NCBI GenBank assembly: GCA_024331085.1
Contig: JANDJG010000009.1
Coordinates: forward strand, 1-45,754
Direction: 5' to 3'
DNA from: Nitrospira sp.
GTDB taxonomy: Bacteria; Nitrospirota; Nitrospiria; Nitrospirales; Nitrospiraceae
DNA: 45,754 nucleotides
Every line of letters starts with the position of its first letter. Position 1 is the stretch's first letter. The notes under the pieces are model-generated. The model searched no databases. It had not been told where the DNA came from and was given only the letters and a program-made list of their open reading frames with translations. The translations under genes and the position numbers were made by a program. Positions 1-9,274 of this stretch are shown one piece after another.

Positions 1-46
1 GGCTTTGACGCTCGGACCTGCGTGAGATTTGCGCGTCAGATCTGCG

Positions 47-802
47 TTAGATCCGAATGGTCAGCAAGTCCTTTCCCTTCCGGATTCGTCCCCCGTACTC
101 TTCCGCCGCTTGACCGGTGACGTCCTCGCGATCCGCCACCGGATAGAAGTGCGACAGCACGAGGCGGTCCACCCCGGCCTCCCGAGCGACCCGACCGCAT
201 TCGCCCGCGTGCATGTGCACGGGGCCGGGACGATTGGCCGGGAACGAGCAATCCAACACGGCGAGATCGGCCTCGCGACACAGGCGAACGAGACTGTCGC
301 AGTACTGGGCATCGCCCGAATAGACGAGCGTCTTGTTCCGGTATTCCAACCGATACCCTACACAATTCAAATCCGGCACATGGACGACGGGCTTGGGAAT
401 CACAACCGTGTCGCCGATCCGGAAGGATCGTCCTTCCACCTCTCTGACGCGGACTCCGAACGGCGAATTCGAGAAACCAGGGAAGGTGGTCATGATGCCT
501 TGGATCAGCCGCTTCGTCCCCCTGGGACCGATCAAGGTCAGATCCGGACGACGGCCTCCTTCATGTTTGGTGTAGATCAACGCGTCGAAGAAAAACGTGA
601 TGAAGTCCGAGAAGTGATCCGCGTGCAAATGAGAAACGAGCACATGGGTGACCCGATGGCGATCCACACCGGTCTTGATCAAATTCATCAGTGTACGCGG
701 GCCAAAGTCCAGCAGGATGGTCTGGTCCGTCTGCACCAGATAGCCAGCGGCGGCTCTGGTGGGATGAACGTTAGTCCCTGAGCCGAGAATCGTCAGATGC
801 AT
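47..802 (-). CDS. MBL-fold metallo-hydrolase, ribonuclease Z-like
   Basis: This 251-aa protein is a metallo-beta-lactamase-fold hydrolase of the RNase Z/ElaC-like group. The zinc-binding motif HLHADH lies at residues 58-63. Further likely ligands are H141, D164 in YSGD and H218 in SHFYP, and a HMHAGE motif lies at about 196-201. The length is that of short single-domain RNase Z-like proteins. The substrate cannot be read from sequence: tRNA 3' processing is possible, but many such proteins act on small phosphodiesters or esters. It lies 49 nt downstream of the cyclase/ATPase gene on the same strand and may be co-transcribed with it. The ATG at 802 has no clear Shine-Dalgarno sequence. Confidence 0.85.
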   Translation of the reverse strand: MHLTILGSGTNVHPTRAAAGYLVQTDQTILLDFGPRTLMNLIKTGVDRHRVTHVLVSHLHADHFSDFITFFFDALIYTKHEGGRRPDLTLIGPRGTKRLIQGIMTTFPGFSNSPFGVRVREVEGRSFRIGDTVVIPKPVVHVPDLNCVGYRLEYRNKTLVYSGDAQYCDSLVRLCREADLAVLDCSFPANRPGPVHMHAGECGRVAREAGVDRLVLSHFYPVADREDVTGQAAEEYGGRIRKGKDLLTIRI

Positions 803-851
803 CGTTCACAGGAGAGAGATGGCGGTGTACCGTCCATCAGCAAGCCCCCCC

Positions 852-3800
852 TCACGTCCGAAGTTGATCCATAACGGTTTGCGCGTCTTGCAGGTCTATA
901 CAATTACAATTTGCTCGTTGATTGAATCGGGAATAAACAGTTTCTAGGAGACACCGGGCATCTTCCGGCCTGTTCAACGTCTTCAACAGCCTCGCCAGAC
1001 TCGTCGCCGCCCGAAGCTCCAACATGAAGGCATGTTGGCTCCGCGCGATCGTCAGCGCCTCTTGAAAACACTGTTTCACATCCTCGATCGGCGGATCGGC
1101 CCGCCCGAGCAACAATTCGCCCTTAAGCCTGCTCAGTTCAGCCATCCAAAACCGCTCGCCCTGTGTCGTAGCGAGCCGCTGCGCCTCTGCGATGGCGTCC
1201 ACCCCTTCATCGATTCGTCCATAATGCAGATCACTCTCCGCGAGCAAGGCCAACGTGTAGGTGTTATTGAGCGCAGCCCCCGTCGCTTGGGTCGCGGCGA
1301 GCCCCTCTCTCAACCGGGCAAGCCCCCTCTCATCACCGTTTTGGGCCAACGCCCAGCCCTGCGAGGAGACGGCCCAGGCTCGCGCCACTTCAAACGAATA
1401 CTTCGTTGAGATCGCGATCGCTTCCTCGGTCAACTCCAACGTGCGATTCGCGTCGCGCAGCATGGACGATATCCATGCCGTCGTCGCCAGGGTAAAGGCC
1501 AAGGTGAACGGATGCGCCAAGTCCCTCGCTTTGCCGATGGCCTCCGACACCAGCGGATCGACCCGGTCCACTTCGCCCACGATCCATAACGTCCGGGCCA
1601 GCATGATGCTCGCCGTGATGCCGGGGTCCTGCGTGTACGGCAAGGCGTGGGAGCGGCATGGACGCGGATCGGCCGTGGCAGCTTCGAGATGGCTCTTGGC
1701 CTCCTCGAACCGACCGATGAAGGAGCTGGTGGACCCTACACTCTCATGGGCACGAACTAAGAGCTCGGGAACCTGCCGGCGGCGGGCCAACGACAGAAGA
1801 TCTTCGGCCAGATCCGAAGCCCGCTCCAGGGGCCCCCGCACCAGATGGAACACCCAGAGTCCCCAGACAGCAAGGAAATGCTGGTCCGACAGACTGTCTT
1901 CGTTCGAGAGCTCCCTGGCTCGGCGATAGTTCCGCTCGATGTCGTCGGACGCATACCCCTTGAGGGTCACCATGGGAGCTCCACGCGCGATGAGGAGATC
2001 CAATTCCAAGGCGTCGCGATCTGGCCCTGCGGGTAACTCCTTCAACAAGGCCAACGCTTTGTTGAAATGATTGAGGGCTTCAATGTCAGCCGACCGCTCG
2101 GCATCCCTGCGAGCCGCGAGGCGGCGGTAGTGGACGGCGGCTCCTATCAATCCGGCCTGCTCATAGTGATAGGCCAAGAGTTCCGGCTCCGCCTTGACAC
2201 GCTCGGTGAACTTGCCCTCCAGCGCGCTTGCAAGACGGGCATGCAGGCTTCGGCGGGATTTTCTGGGCAACGTGTGATAGGCGGCGTCCTGCAACAACGC
2301 ATGTTTGAACTGAAACTTGGCGTTCGGGATGTCGCCTTCCTGGAAAATGAGCCCCGACATCACCAGACGGCGGAGCGCCTGCTCCAACTGGCTCTCCTCC
2401 AGATCGACCGCTTCCCGCAACAGTTCATAATCGAATTCCCGCCCGATCGCCGCTCCGATCTGCACGATGTCCTTGGCCGAACCCAATCGGTCGATCCGCT
2501 CCATGAGCAGAGCCTGCAAACTGTCGGGAATGGCCAAATCCGTCAATCGCGTGTTCAAGCTGAACGAGTCGGTCCCTTCGGTCAGCACGCCGGACGCGAG
2601 CAGATTTTCCGTCAACTCTTCGATATAGAGAGGAATCCCGTCCGTTTTCACCAGGACCGCCTGCTGCACCTCGGGCGGCAGCGCCTTGCCCCTGGTCATC
2701 TCCGCAATCAGCTCGGCGCTCTGCCGGCGCGGAAGTCGGTTCAAGGAAAGACAGGTGACGTGGCTGGAGTCGGCCCACATCGGCTTGAAATCAGGGCGAA
2801 AGGTGACGACCAACAGCACGTGCATCTGCTGAATGCGATCGATCATCCTCGTCAAAAAATCCAACGTGGTCGGATCAAGCCAATGGGCGTCCTCCACCAC
2901 GAACAACACGGGAGATCGATCGGCCAGTCTGTGAACGGACTGCACGAGCGCCTCCAGCGTCAGGTCTTTGCGCCGCTCCGGCGACAGAGCCGGCAGCCGA
3001 TCTGAATCGTCCGCCGATATCCCCATCAATTCGGCGATCAAAGCGACCGTGATCGGGTCGGCAAGCCCGATAGCAGCCATCAGATCATGGAGCTTTTGTC
3101 GTTGTGTCTCGGCGCCGTCCTCTCCCGTCATTCCCGCCATCTGCCGCAGAGCGGTGATCGCCGGATAGAGCACGGTGTCGGTATGGTGCGGCGAGCATTG
3201 AAATTGGACCAGGGCATGAGCGGAACCGGCAAGCCGATCGCTCACATAGCGGACCAATCTCGATTTGCCGATGCCGGCTTCGCCGCTGAGCAGCACGACC
3301 TGGCCTTCACCGTCGGCGGCTTCCCGCCAGCGGCCCATCAACAGCGCGGTCTCATGCTCCCTGCCGACGAAGCCGCCCATTCGGCCGGCTCGACGCGACT
3401 CGAACCGGCTGGCCGACGGCTTGCTCCGCAGCGCCCGCCATGCCTGGACTGGCGTTGAGAAGCCCTTGAGCGCGAACGTCCCGTGATCGGCGAACTCGAA
3501 CTCCCCGCCGACCAGACGCTTCGTCGCCGAATCCACGATCAATTGATTCGGCGCGGCCAGTGCCTGGAGTCGAGCCGCCAGATTCGGGGTCTCGCCGAAC
3601 ACCGACCGTTCCTTGGCGGTCGCCGTGCCGATCAGCTCTCCGACCATGACGGGTCCGGTCGCAATCCCGATTCTCACCGCCGGGTCAAACCCTTCGGGAA
3701 ACGGATGGTCGCGGGGCAGCACCTTGACCAGCTCCAAGACGGCCAACCCCGCGTGGACGGCCCGCTCGGCGTCATGTTCATAAGCCTGGGGATAGCCGAA

Positions 3801-4247
3801 ATAGGCCAACAGCCCGTCTCCCATGTATTTCGCGATGTAGCCGTTGAACCGGCCGATCGCTTGGCTGCACGCGTCCAGGAATCCCCGGATTGCGGCTTGA
3901 AGATCTTCGGGGTCCAGTCGGCAGGCCAACGCCGTCGACCCCGCAAGGTCGCAAAACATGACCGTCAATTGGCGGCGCTCTCCTTGGTCTTGGCCGGAGA
4001 GGACCGACACGGGTTCTTCGTTCCCGGCGATGGACCCGGGCGCCTCGCCGATGCTCGCCGGCCGTGGCGACAATTGGGCGATAGCACGCAACAGTTTTTT
4101 TCGATGTCCCAACAACACGCCCAAGGCAATCAAGTCTTGATCGTTCAGCTCCGGCAGCACGTCCCACGTAACGGCCTGCTGCTGAAACGCCTCTCGGTAT
4201 TGATCAAGGCCGAGATCTTTCAACCATGTCGAGACACGATCATCCAT
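852..4247 (-). CDS. SAM domain / class III nucleotide cyclase / AAA ATPase / TPR protein
   Basis: This 1131-aa cytosolic multidomain signalling protein starts with a SAM domain (about 1-60). A class III adenylate/guanylate cyclase domain follows (about 90-270). Its metal aspartates are D100 (FCDLAGS) and D144 (YMGDGLLAYF), and the transition-state pair N222/R226 sits in PNLAARL, so the catalytic site looks intact. A STAND-type ATPase follows, with Walker A SGEAGIGKS at about 321-329 and a Walker B-like LFVVEDAHWLD further on. The C-terminal ~450 residues are helical TPR-like repeats. This architecture is common in Nitrospira and rhizobia-type genomes, but no ligand or partner is known to me. 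Whether it makes cAMP or cGMP is not decided here. It probably shares a transcript with the downstream metallo-hydrolase gene. Confidence 0.88.
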   Translation of the reverse strand: MDDRVSTWLKDLGLDQYREAFQQQAVTWDVLPELNDQDLIALGVLLGHRKKLLRAIAQLSPRPASIGEAPGSIAGNEEPVSVLSGQDQGERRQLTVMFCDLAGSTALACRLDPEDLQAAIRGFLDACSQAIGRFNGYIAKYMGDGLLAYFGYPQAYEHDAERAVHAGLAVLELVKVLPRDHPFPEGFDPAVRIGIATGPVMVGELIGTATAKERSVFGETPNLAARLQALAAPNQLIVDSATKRLVGGEFEFADHGTFALKGFSTPVQAWRALRSKPSASRFESRRAGRMGGFVGREHETALLMGRWREAADGEGQVVLLSGEAGIGKSRLVRYVSDRLAGSAHALVQFQCSPHHTDTVLYPAITALRQMAGMTGEDGAETQRQKLHDLMAAIGLADPITVALIAELMGISADDSDRLPALSPERRKDLTLEALVQSVHRLADRSPVLFVVEDAHWLDPTTLDFLTRMIDRIQQMHVLLVVTFRPDFKPMWADSSHVTCLSLNRLPRRQSAELIAEMTRGKALPPEVQQAVLVKTDGIPLYIEELTENLLASGVLTEGTDSFSLNTRLTDLAIPDSLQALLMERIDRLGSAKDIVQIGAAIGREFDYELLREAVDLEESQLEQALRRLVMSGLIFQEGDIPNAKFQFKHALLQDAAYHTLPRKSRRSLHARLASALEGKFTERVKAEPELLAYHYEQAGLIGAAVHYRRLAARRDAERSADIEALNHFNKALALLKELPAGPDRDALELDLLIARGAPMVTLKGYASDDIERNYRRARELSNEDSLSDQHFLAVWGLWVFHLVRGPLERASDLAEDLLSLARRRQVPELLVRAHESVGSTSSFIGRFEEAKSHLEAATADPRPCRSHALPYTQDPGITASIMLARTLWIVGEVDRVDPLVSEAIGKARDLAHPFTLAFTLATTAWISSMLRDANRTLELTEEAIAISTKYSFEVARAWAVSSQGWALAQNGDERGLARLREGLAATQATGAALNNTYTLALLAESDLHYGRIDEGVDAIAEAQRLATTQGERFWMAELSRLKGELLLGRADPPIEDVKQCFQEALTIARSQHAFMLELRAATSLARLLKTLNRPEDARCLLETVYSRFNQRANCNCIDLQDAQTVMDQLRT

Positions 4248-4389
4248 AAAGAGGCCGGAGTGACGATCAAGCGCCCGCCCAAGCGTTCGGCTTGGACTCG
4301 GATCAGTGCATCATCGCGCGAACCACGGGCTTCTTGCAGCGGGCGATAGGCTCGTTGATAATGGGCGCATGCCCCACGATGTTTCCGCC

Positions 4390-4521
4390 ATGAAGCCGGC
4401 TCCCCGATCCTTGATTCGACGCATCGAATACCGGCTCATCTCCCTCGTCATGGCGGCCGTCGCCTTTTTGCTCGAACGGGCCGTGCTTCGCTCCATCACG
4501 CGCAGTAAGACCGAGCTGTAA
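4390..4521 (+). CDS. Possible small membrane protein (43 aa)
   Basis: A 43-aa reading frame starts at an ATG in the 317-nt gap between two minus-strand genes. It has a basic N-terminus (PRSLIRRIEYR), one hydrophobic stretch (LISLVMAAVAFLLERAVL) and a basic tail. The pattern suits a single-pass small inner-membrane protein, but no Shine-Dalgarno sequence is visible and I do not recognise the family. The rest of the gap shows nothing else I can support. It could be a chance ORF. Confidence 0.3.
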   Translation: MKPAPRSLIRRIEYRLISLVMAAVAFLLERAVLRSITRSKTEL

Positions 4522-4564
4522 CAGCAGAGGAATCAGAGCACGCCGCCGGGAGAAGGCCCCGCCG

Positions 4565-6655
4565 TTACCGTTCCCGCAGGAGATCGACGATCAGTCCGAG
4601 CGTCAACAGTCCGGCCACGATCCCGAACGTGACGGGCACCCAGTCGGCGACGGTCGCCGACATGGCGGTAAGCCCGCTGGACAGCAGGCTCGCCGCGGCG
4701 GCCGAGCTCAGCGCCAGGCGCCGTCCCGTCCGGCGAACCGTCCGTTCGAGTGTATTGGCCTGAAAATTCACGACCAGCTTCTGTCCGGGTCTGGCCCCGA
4801 TCAGGTGTTCGACGGCTTCGGCCACTCGCTCCGCCCGCACTTTGAACTTTTGCAACTGATACGCCAGCGATTTGGGATCGAGCGCGGCCCCCGCGCGCGT
4901 GATCATGACGCGCATCAAAAACTTGCCCGCAACGTCGTACGGATCGAGTTTCGGATCAAGATGAGCCGTCGCCAGCTGAACTTGCGCCAGCGCCTTGGCG
5001 GCGAGCGTCAGCGAAGCCGGCAGCGGCACTCCATGTCGAAACGCAATGGCGCTCATTTCCTGCAACAGCGGTCCGATCTGCATCTCGGCGAGCGCCGCCT
5101 TGCGGTACTTGGCCATCACGTCGCCGATCTCGCTCTGCAACCGCGGAACGTCCAGATCGCTCCGGTCGATCGAACTCGTCATCATCAGCGTGACGTCGGT
5201 CAGAAACGCCGCGTCCTCTTTCCATAGAGCCATGAGCATCAACAAAAGATGCTCGCGCAACCCGGCGTCGATGGCCCCGACCATTCCGAAGTCGAGCAAG
5301 TACACGCGGTCCTTCCACCACATGAGGTTGCCCGGGTGCGGATCGGCATGAAAGAAGCCCTCGACGATGATCTGCTTGTAGAAACCCTCCAACAATTGGC
5401 GCGCCGCCTCGATCCGTTCCCGGCCTTCCGGCGCCTGCGCGATCGGGATTCCTTGAATCTCCTCCATTACCAACAAACGGGCGGTGGACAACTCCTGATG
5501 GACGGCGGGGACCGCCAATCGGTCATAGTCCGCCAGCACCGTCCGCATCCGTTGGATATTCTCGATCTCCTGGCGAAAGTCGAGCTCGCGCTGAAGCGAC
5601 GTCGAGAGGTGCTTGAACACCGCCTCGATATCCACGACCTGCTGCAGAGCGGGGCGTCGCCCGACTTGGCGGGCAAAGATCTCGAAGAGAGCCAGATCCT
5701 GCTCGATGTCGGCCCGAGCGGTCGGTCGTTGAACCTTGACGACAACTCGGTCTCCGTTTTCGAGAGTCGCCCGATGGACTTGCGCGATGGTCCCGGCGGC
5801 GAGCGGTCTGGGATCGATCGACTCGAACACGTCTTCCCACGGCACCCCCAGCTCCTGCTCCGCCACCCGAACGACCTCGCTTTCCGGCATGGGAGGCACG
5901 CGGCTCTGCAACAGGGCCAGTTCTTCGATGTACTCGGCCGGCAGAAGATCCGGACGAGTCGACAAGATCTGTCCGAGCTTCGAGAAGGTCGGACCCAATT
6001 CCTCCAACGCCGAGCGGAGGCGCTTGGCCTGTTGGCGACGAGTGGACACGTCCGCTTGATCAGGCCGGCTGAAGAGTTCCTTGACGCCGTGCTTCGCCAT
6101 CACCGTGGCGATGCGCACGGCCCGTCCTCCCAGCCTGGGTTCAGGAGAGGAGTCCTCGGTGGAGCGTTGAAAAATCGGCGCGGCTTCGGGACCTGGCTCG
6201 CCCACAGCCTGAAGGGTGTTCACAATGATGACGGTACAACGGGCATTGTGACTGATGCGGTTCGGGACGTTCCCCAGCAAGAACTCCTTTCGTCCCGCCA
6301 TACCCGAATTCCCGACCACCAGCACGTCGATCGCTTCGCGCTCGGCGGCACGGACGATGGTCAACGCCGGATCGGAATCGACGGCGACAAGGGCGTGTCC
6401 CCGTTCTCCGGCCAGTTGCGTCACGATCCGGGTGAGTTCATCGCCGGCGGCTTCGGCCCGGGTCTGTTCGGCGGCGCCGAATTCCGTGGCGGTCGGCTGT
6501 TGCGGCACGATGACCTGCACCACAAACAGCTCGGCTCCGTAACGATTTGCAAACTCAGCGGCCCACTGGACGGCATGGTCCGCCGTTTTGGAACGGTCGG
6601 TCCCTACCATCACACGTCGTATGCCGGTGGTGGGTACGGGTGAAGGAGGGGTCAT
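4565..6655 (-). CDS. Universal stress protein domain fused to ABC1/UbiB-type atypical kinase
   Basis: The 696-aa protein joins two modules. Residues ~11-147 form a UspA domain, with a nucleotide-loop-like GNSGMAG...LGN segment at 115-129. Residues ~180-560 form an ABC1/ADCK/UbiB atypical kinase: KLGQILS (KxGQ motif, 226-232), the alanine-rich loop AAGTIAQVHRA (287-297) replacing the usual P-loop, the VVVKVQRP lysine at 307, HADPHPGNL with the catalytic aspartate, and LLDFG as the metal-binding motif. Two hydrophobic segments close the C-terminus and would anchor the protein in the membrane. UbiB-like proteins support quinone biosynthesis or lipid homeostasis. The N-terminal USP suggests control by a bound nucleotide, which is inference. 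No ubiquinone or menaquinone genes lie next to it. Confidence 0.88.
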   Translation of the reverse strand: MTPPSPVPTTGIRRVMVGTDRSKTADHAVQWAAEFANRYGAELFVVQVIVPQQPTATEFGAAEQTRAEAAGDELTRIVTQLAGERGHALVAVDSDPALTIVRAAEREAIDVLVVGNSGMAGRKEFLLGNVPNRISHNARCTVIIVNTLQAVGEPGPEAAPIFQRSTEDSSPEPRLGGRAVRIATVMAKHGVKELFSRPDQADVSTRRQQAKRLRSALEELGPTFSKLGQILSTRPDLLPAEYIEELALLQSRVPPMPESEVVRVAEQELGVPWEDVFESIDPRPLAAGTIAQVHRATLENGDRVVVKVQRPTARADIEQDLALFEIFARQVGRRPALQQVVDIEAVFKHLSTSLQRELDFRQEIENIQRMRTVLADYDRLAVPAVHQELSTARLLVMEEIQGIPIAQAPEGRERIEAARQLLEGFYKQIIVEGFFHADPHPGNLMWWKDRVYLLDFGMVGAIDAGLREHLLLMLMALWKEDAAFLTDVTLMMTSSIDRSDLDVPRLQSEIGDVMAKYRKAALAEMQIGPLLQEMSAIAFRHGVPLPASLTLAAKALAQVQLATAHLDPKLDPYDVAGKFLMRVMITRAGAALDPKSLAYQLQKFKVRAERVAEAVEHLIGARPGQKLVVNFQANTLERTVRRTGRRLALSSAAAASLLSSGLTAMSATVADWVPVTFGIVAGLLTLGLIVDLLRER

Positions 6656-6792
6656 CGCCTATCGCGGGGCTCCAAAGACTGTTGATCGGACTGTCGATCC
6701 GCCGCATGGGGTCGGAAGAGCCGACACGGCAACAGCCGGCATCATGCCATTACGACCGTCATTGTGATCTATGGTGAGTCCCGGCCGCAACC

Positions 6793-7248
6793 TCACCGGT
6801 CTTGATCAAAACTGTCCCTGATTCGCAACAGGAATGCGCGTGCCTGCTCCACTTCCTGCGGGGTCAAGGCCCGCTCGAAAAACGGACGGATGAACGCGGT
6901 GTGGGCACTGAACGTTTTGCGAAACAGGGCGTCGCCCTTGGCCGTCAGTGAAATTTTCGTGTACCGCCGGTCCCCGTGCATCGCCTCGCGCTTGATCAAC
7001 CCTTTCGCGGCCAAACGATCCAACACGCCGGTCAAGGTGCCTTTGGTCACCAGCGTCTGGTGAGACAGTTCCGAACAGGTCATCCCGTCCGTATCGCCTA
7101 AGGTGGCGATCACGTCGAACTGCGAAGGTGTGAGCCTCAGGGATTTCTTAATATGGCGACTGCCGGTCCGCCAGAACGCCAAATAGGCCTCCACCAGCGG
7201 CCGAACCAGTTTTAAATAGGGATCATCTTGTGGATTTGGCAATGTCAC
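6793..7248 (-). CDS. MarR family transcriptional regulator
   Basis: This 151-aa winged-helix DNA-binding protein has a typical MarR core: helix-turn-helix segment LTPSQFDVIATL...MTCSELSHQ, recognition helix VTKGTLTGVLDRLAAKGLI, and wing GDRRYTKISLT. The frame stays open upstream to 7404. I prefer the GTG at 7248, which gives MTLPNPQDDPYLKL and the usual family length. The upstream residues are low-complexity and would overlap the divergent gene starting at 7383. MarR proteins act as dimers, usually repressing a divergent or own promoter, so the HEAT gene at 7383 is a natural candidate target. The effector is unknown. Confidence 0.85.
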   Translation of the reverse strand: MTLPNPQDDPYLKLVRPLVEAYLAFWRTGSRHIKKSLRLTPSQFDVIATLGDTDGMTCSELSHQTLVTKGTLTGVLDRLAAKGLIKREAMHGDRRYTKISLTAKGDALFRKTFSAHTAFIRPFFERALTPQEVEQARAFLLRIRDSFDQDR

Positions 7249-7382
7249 GACCGGAGCATAGTGGGAAGACTCCACACCGTCAAGATGGAGACCGCCATTC
7301 CGGCTGCTCGACGTCGCGTGCCGCGTCTCCGAGGCAAGCAGACTCGTTGACCGGCTGTCCGGTCTATCCGTAAGATCCTGCC

Positions 7383-8045
7383 ATGCAGCAGCAACAACAA
7401 ACAAACGAGCGGAGTCCTATTCAATTAACTGCGATCCTTGTCCTGGTGGGAATGATCGTGGCCGGCGTCTGGGTATGGAAACGGCTGCCGACCGAGACCC
7501 AGATCTTTCTCATCGACCACGCCGTTCCGATCGCGGCGGGAGCGGCGACCGTCGGAGCGGTCGTCCTGCTCGCGATCCGGAACATCCGCCGGCGGATCGC
7601 GCGTCGACGCAAGCGGGACCGTTTGCTCGCATCGTTCCGGCAAGAAGCCGATCCGGACAGAAAACTGGCTCTGTCTTTCGAGCTGATCGAATGCAACGGC
7701 TATCGAATCGACGGCCTTGAATCGGTTTCTCCGGCCCTCCGAACCCTGTGGGACCACACCCTTCTGCACTCGCCGGGCGACGAGCGCCATCGAGTGCGGG
7801 GGATGGCGGCGAGCCACTTGGGTCTGTTACGGGACAACTCCGTTCTGCCCCTGCTTCTTCGAGCATTGGAGGACGATCACGCCTACGTGCGCGCGTGCGC
7901 GGCCCTGGGCCTGGGGCGGTTGCGGGCCTTGGAAGCAAAGCCGAAGCTGGAATATCTTGCCAAAGAGGATTGGGATCAAACCGTTCGCAGTCGATGCCGG
8001 GAGGCGCTGGACCAACTGAGATACGTGAGCCCGGAGAAGTCTTAG
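7383..8045 (+). CDS. Membrane-anchored HEAT-repeat protein
   Basis: The 220-aa product has a short polar N-terminus, a hydrophobic helix at about 14-32 (LTAILVLVGMIVAGVWVW) and a second at about 47-64, followed by a very basic stretch (RNIRRRIARRRKRDR) that should stay cytoplasmic. The C-terminal ~130 residues are HEAT/PBS-lyase-type repeats (for example SVLPLLLRALEDDHAYVRA and ALGLGRLRALEAKPKL). Such repeats usually bind protein partners. No enzymatic motif is seen. It is divergent from the MarR gene. Its stop codon overlaps the start of a heptamer repeat tract. Confidence 0.8.
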   Translation: MQQQQQTNERSPIQLTAILVLVGMIVAGVWVWKRLPTETQIFLIDHAVPIAAGAATVGAVVLLAIRNIRRRIARRRKRDRLLASFRQEADPDRKLALSFELIECNGYRIDGLESVSPALRTLWDHTLLHSPGDERHRVRGMAASHLGLLRDNSVLPLLLRALEDDHAYVRACAALGLGRLRALEAKPKLEYLAKEDWDQTVRSRCREALDQLRYVSPEKS

Positions 8046-8092
8046 TTGCCAGTTGTCGGTTGCCAGTTCTCAGTTGTCAGTTCTCGGTTGAT
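8044..8092. repeat. Degenerate tandem heptamer repeat, 7 units, consensus RGTTSYC
   Basis: Seven consecutive 7-nt units read AGTTGCC, AGTTGTC, GGTTGCC, AGTTCTC, AGTTGTC, AGTTCTC and GGTTGAT. The tract begins on the last two bases of the HEAT gene's stop codon and ends about 66 nt before truD. The period is exact while the units vary at positions 1, 5 and 6. It codes for nothing I can identify and lacks the spacer structure of a CRISPR. Confidence 0.85.
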
Positions 8093-8158
8093 GGACCTCA
8101 TGATGGCTGAACGGCATTCTCTTCTGACAACCAAGAGAACACCTTGTCACGACACCAA

Positions 8159-9238
8159 ATGATGAGCCACGCGATCGGTCCCTACTTGACGAGCGAGATT
8201 CCCGGCATCGGCGGGCGAATCCGCGTCGAGCCGGAGGATTTTCGCGTGGAAGAATTGCCGCTGTACCTCCCCTGCGGCACCGGCGAGCACCTCTATATCA
8301 AGGTCACCAAGCAGCTCCTGTCCACCCCTGATCTCATCAAACTGATTTCGAGCACGACGGGCCTGAAAGCCAAAGCCATCGGAACGGCAGGCCTCAAGGA
8401 CGCGCGGGCCGTCACGACCCAGATGCTGTCTTTGCAGCTCGCCACGCCCGAACAGGTGGCCCGCCTCAAGCCCAACGAGCGGATTCTTTCAATCGAGATC
8501 CTTGGACGCCATCGGAATCGGCTGCGTCCCGGCCATCATGCGGGCAATCGGTTTCACCTGACGATTCGCCATGTCGCGCCCCATGCCAAGGACACGGTCC
8601 CGGCCGTTCTTGAGATGCTCCGACGACGAGGGGTCCCCAACTATTTCGGTCCGCAACGGCAGGGACGGGACGGAAGCAATTATCGGATCGGCGCGACGTT
8701 GCTGACCGATCCAGCCGAACGGACCTCGATGAGTCGCGCCAAGCGCATGTGGTACCTCAACGCCTTTCAGTCCCATCTGTTTAACCGCATTCTCGCCAAA
8801 CGGATCGACTCGCTCGATCGTGTCTTTGCCGGAGACTGGGCGATCAAGACCTCGACGGGCGCCTGTTTTCAAGTCGAAGACGAGAGCGCGGAACAGCCCC
8901 GAGCCGACCGCTTCGAGATCAGCCCGACGGGGATCCTGTTCGGTTCGCGCGCCTCATGGGCCGGCGGCGAGCCGGGACGGATCGAGGAAGCCGCCGCCGC
9001 GGAACTGGGCACGACAAAAGACCTGCTGATTCACGCGGCCAAGGCGTGCGGCTTCCGTGGCGAGCGCCGGGCCTTGCGGGTCCCGCTCACGGATCTTGAG
9101 TGGTCGCTCGACGGATCAACCCTGACCCTGACCTTTCTCCTCCCTCCCGGCGCGTACGCCACCAACGTGCTGAGAGAACTGATGAAAACCGAGGAACTCG
9201 GCTCTTCCAACGATGCTCTCCACCGAGCGGAGAAGTGA
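8159..9238 (+). CDS. truD: tRNA pseudouridine(13) synthase TruD
   Basis: The enzyme isomerises U13 of tRNA-Glu-type tRNAs to pseudouridine. The 359-aa protein has the N-terminal FRVEELPLYLPCG region and the TruD catalytic motif GLKDARAVTTQ, whose aspartate (about residue 81) is the nucleophile. Further family motifs are HAGNRFHLTIR, PNYFGPQRQGRDGSNY and MWYLNAFQSHLFNRIL. The frame extends to a TTG at 8144. I chose the ATG at 8159; the adjacent ATG at 8162 is equally possible. The gene is followed 36 nt later by the LOR/SDH gene. Confidence 0.93.
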   Translation: MMSHAIGPYLTSEIPGIGGRIRVEPEDFRVEELPLYLPCGTGEHLYIKVTKQLLSTPDLIKLISSTTGLKAKAIGTAGLKDARAVTTQMLSLQLATPEQVARLKPNERILSIEILGRHRNRLRPGHHAGNRFHLTIRHVAPHAKDTVPAVLEMLRRRGVPNYFGPQRQGRDGSNYRIGATLLTDPAERTSMSRAKRMWYLNAFQSHLFNRILAKRIDSLDRVFAGDWAIKTSTGACFQVEDESAEQPRADRFEISPTGILFGSRASWAGGEPGRIEEAAAAELGTTKDLLIHAAKACGFRGERRALRVPLTDLEWSLDGSTLTLTFLLPPGAYATNVLRELMKTEELGSSNDALHRAEK

Positions 9239-9274
9239 TAGAATCAAAAAATCAATCTTCTCATGGGAGAGCCG

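Noticed and set aside
3483-4349. 288-aa plus-strand frame
   Set aside because: Shadow of the cyclase gene, no recognisable domain.
5249-6643. 464-aa plus-strand frame
   Set aside because: Antisense shadow of the USP-ABC1 gene, rich in Arg/His/Gly without any domain.
8044-8092. Short repeats as a possible CRISPR array
   Set aside because: Units are 7 nt, tandem without spacers, and no cas gene is nearby.
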